This document shows positions 12,227 to 13,163 of a stretch of 13,163 nucleotides of DNA, one piece after another; positions within the stretch are counted from its first letter, which is position 1, and each line of letters starts with the position of its first letter. This DNA is from UBA10427 sp003500135. Its GTDB lineage: Bacteria > Bacteroidota > Bacteroidia > Cytophagales > Cyclobacteriaceae. The position numbers were made by a program, and so were the translations under genes. Below the pieces are notes generated by a model. That model was not told where the DNA came from. It saw only the letters and a list, made by a program, of their open reading frames with translations, and ran no database searches. Location of the stretch: positions 1 through 13,163 of the forward strand of contig CAWZYQ010000107.1 of assembly GCA_963966275.1 (NCBI GenBank), read 5' to 3'.

Positions 12227-13163
12227 ATGTGGAAGGAGAACTATCCAAGTCTTATATTTGCTTTTTTTGGCCTGATCACTATTTCTTCATTTTCTGTGCT
12301 TCAGGCGCTGGAAATCAAGGCCTCTTTTGAGCTTATTGAGTCAGAAGACGATTATAGCAAAACCACTGTTCATGATATCCTTCAGGGTAGCGATGACTTC
12401 ATCTGAATGGGTGCAGTAGACGGACTGTACCCGTTCAATGGTAATTCCTTCAATATTTATAGTCATAGAATAAGCGATTCGTCATCACTATCCAGTAATA
12501 CCATCATATCTATTTTCGAAGACAAATCAGGTCATATTTGGGTAGGAACCCAGGAAGGTGGCTTGAACAGGTTCCATAAAGTGTATCAGGCCTTTGATCA
12601 TTTTTCCCAGCAAAGTGAAGGAGGATTTGATTCCAGTAATGCCTGGAAAATAGATCAGGATTCAAAAGTCAGATTGTGGATAGGCACGTGGGGTTTTGGT
12701 TTATACATGATCCCAAACCACGAAGCGCCTACTCAGGAAATAGAATTTATTAACTATAAACATGATAAGGAGAACTTGACGAGTATTTGCCATAATATCG
12801 TTAGAAAAGTTTTTGAAGAAAGCAAGGGAAGAGTATGGATTGGGACATAAGGCGTAGGCTTGAATTTATTTGTAGAATCCACTAACAGTTTTAAAAGGTA
12901 TATGCATGATCCTGATTTGCCCAATAGCCTTAACCATAATAGTGTTTACGATATTCTGGAAGGAAGCGTCGGAAGTTTGTGGTTAGGTACAAATGGAGGA
13001 GGGCTGGATCATTTATATTAATACAGGAGATTTTAAAACTATTATCATGAAAGCATCGACTATATCAATAGTATTGTGCGTTGCGATAATGATTTATGGA
13101 TTGGGACTGAAAACGGATTGGTATGGTTTAACCGAAAAAAGGAAGGTGGGGTAAATGGATTTA
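12227..13163 (+). pseudogene. Two-component-regulator propeller protein, 5' part, broken
   Basis: The reading starts at ATG 12227 with a signal peptide (MWKENYPSLIFAFFGLIT and onward) and leads into Reg_prop-type beta-propeller blades. The repeated blade ends are IWVGT, LWIGT, VWIGT, LWLGT and LWIGT, followed by segments such as EGGLNRF and GVGLNLF. Such propellers are the periplasmic sensor parts of hybrid or LytS-type two-component proteins of Bacteroidota. The frame is broken by TGA at 12404-12406, exactly where a Trp codon is expected (FI-stop-MG, normally FIWxG). It is broken again by TAA at 12848-12850 (VWIGT-stop-GVGLN), and by TAA at 13019-13021 and 13034-13036. Between 13019 and about 13040 the +1 frame restores NTGDFKT before the original frame resumes, so two frameshifts compensate. 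The 3' end, including any kinase, lies beyond the window. Confidence 0.88.

Noticed and set aside
12404..12406. TGA at a Trp position as possible stop-codon reassignment or recoding
   Set aside because: TGA clearly terminates dapD, the phosphatase and the 44-residue ORF in this window, and intact genes use TGG for Trp. Other lesions (TAA stops and frameshifts) occur in the same gene, so decay explains it.

Overview
The window looks like chromosomal DNA of a member of the Bacteroidota, most likely of the Cytophagales type. The evidence is moderate GC content, -7 boxes resembling TAnnTTTG, a PD40-OmpA outer-membrane protein, a DUF2452 protein, LytS/LytTR two-component genes, a Reg_prop-type propeller gene and several tiny proteins typical of the phylum. 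Species cannot be named from the sequence. I see no tRNA, rRNA, CRISPR array, insertion sequence or phage gene.

Layout. Positions 1-319 hold only a candidate 36-residue membrane ORF. Next come dapD (lysine/meso-diaminopimelate synthesis) with a strong terminator, and a TPR lipoprotein gene. This gene converges on a minus-strand menI-menF pair (menaquinone synthesis) across a shared bidirectional terminator. The menI promoter region is back to back with a histidine-phosphatase gene that starts with TTG. That gene overlaps a 44-codon membrane ORF, which in turn overlaps a sodium:solute symporter gene (ATGA), so the three form a tightly coupled operon ending in a hairpin terminator. A new promoter then drives a PD40-OmpA cell-envelope protein, a small one-helix membrane protein and a DUF2452 protein.

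From 8387 to 9349 lies a sparse minus-strand region. It holds two short overlapping genes that I do not recognise, the second apparently frameshifted near its C-terminus, and a 49-residue conserved-type small protein that simple ORF callers miss. From 9520 runs an operon of a LiaF-like membrane protein, a LytS-type histidine kinase and a LytTR response regulator, which looks like a self-contained envelope sensor and response unit. The window ends in the 5' part of a two-component-regulator propeller gene broken by at least two nonsense codons and a pair of compensating frameshifts, so it is a pseudogene.

Most of the window is ordinary housekeeping and envelope biology. I see no convincing new defence or mobile system. 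The items most worth a second look are the tiny genes, the frameshifted small gene pair and the decaying propeller regulator.
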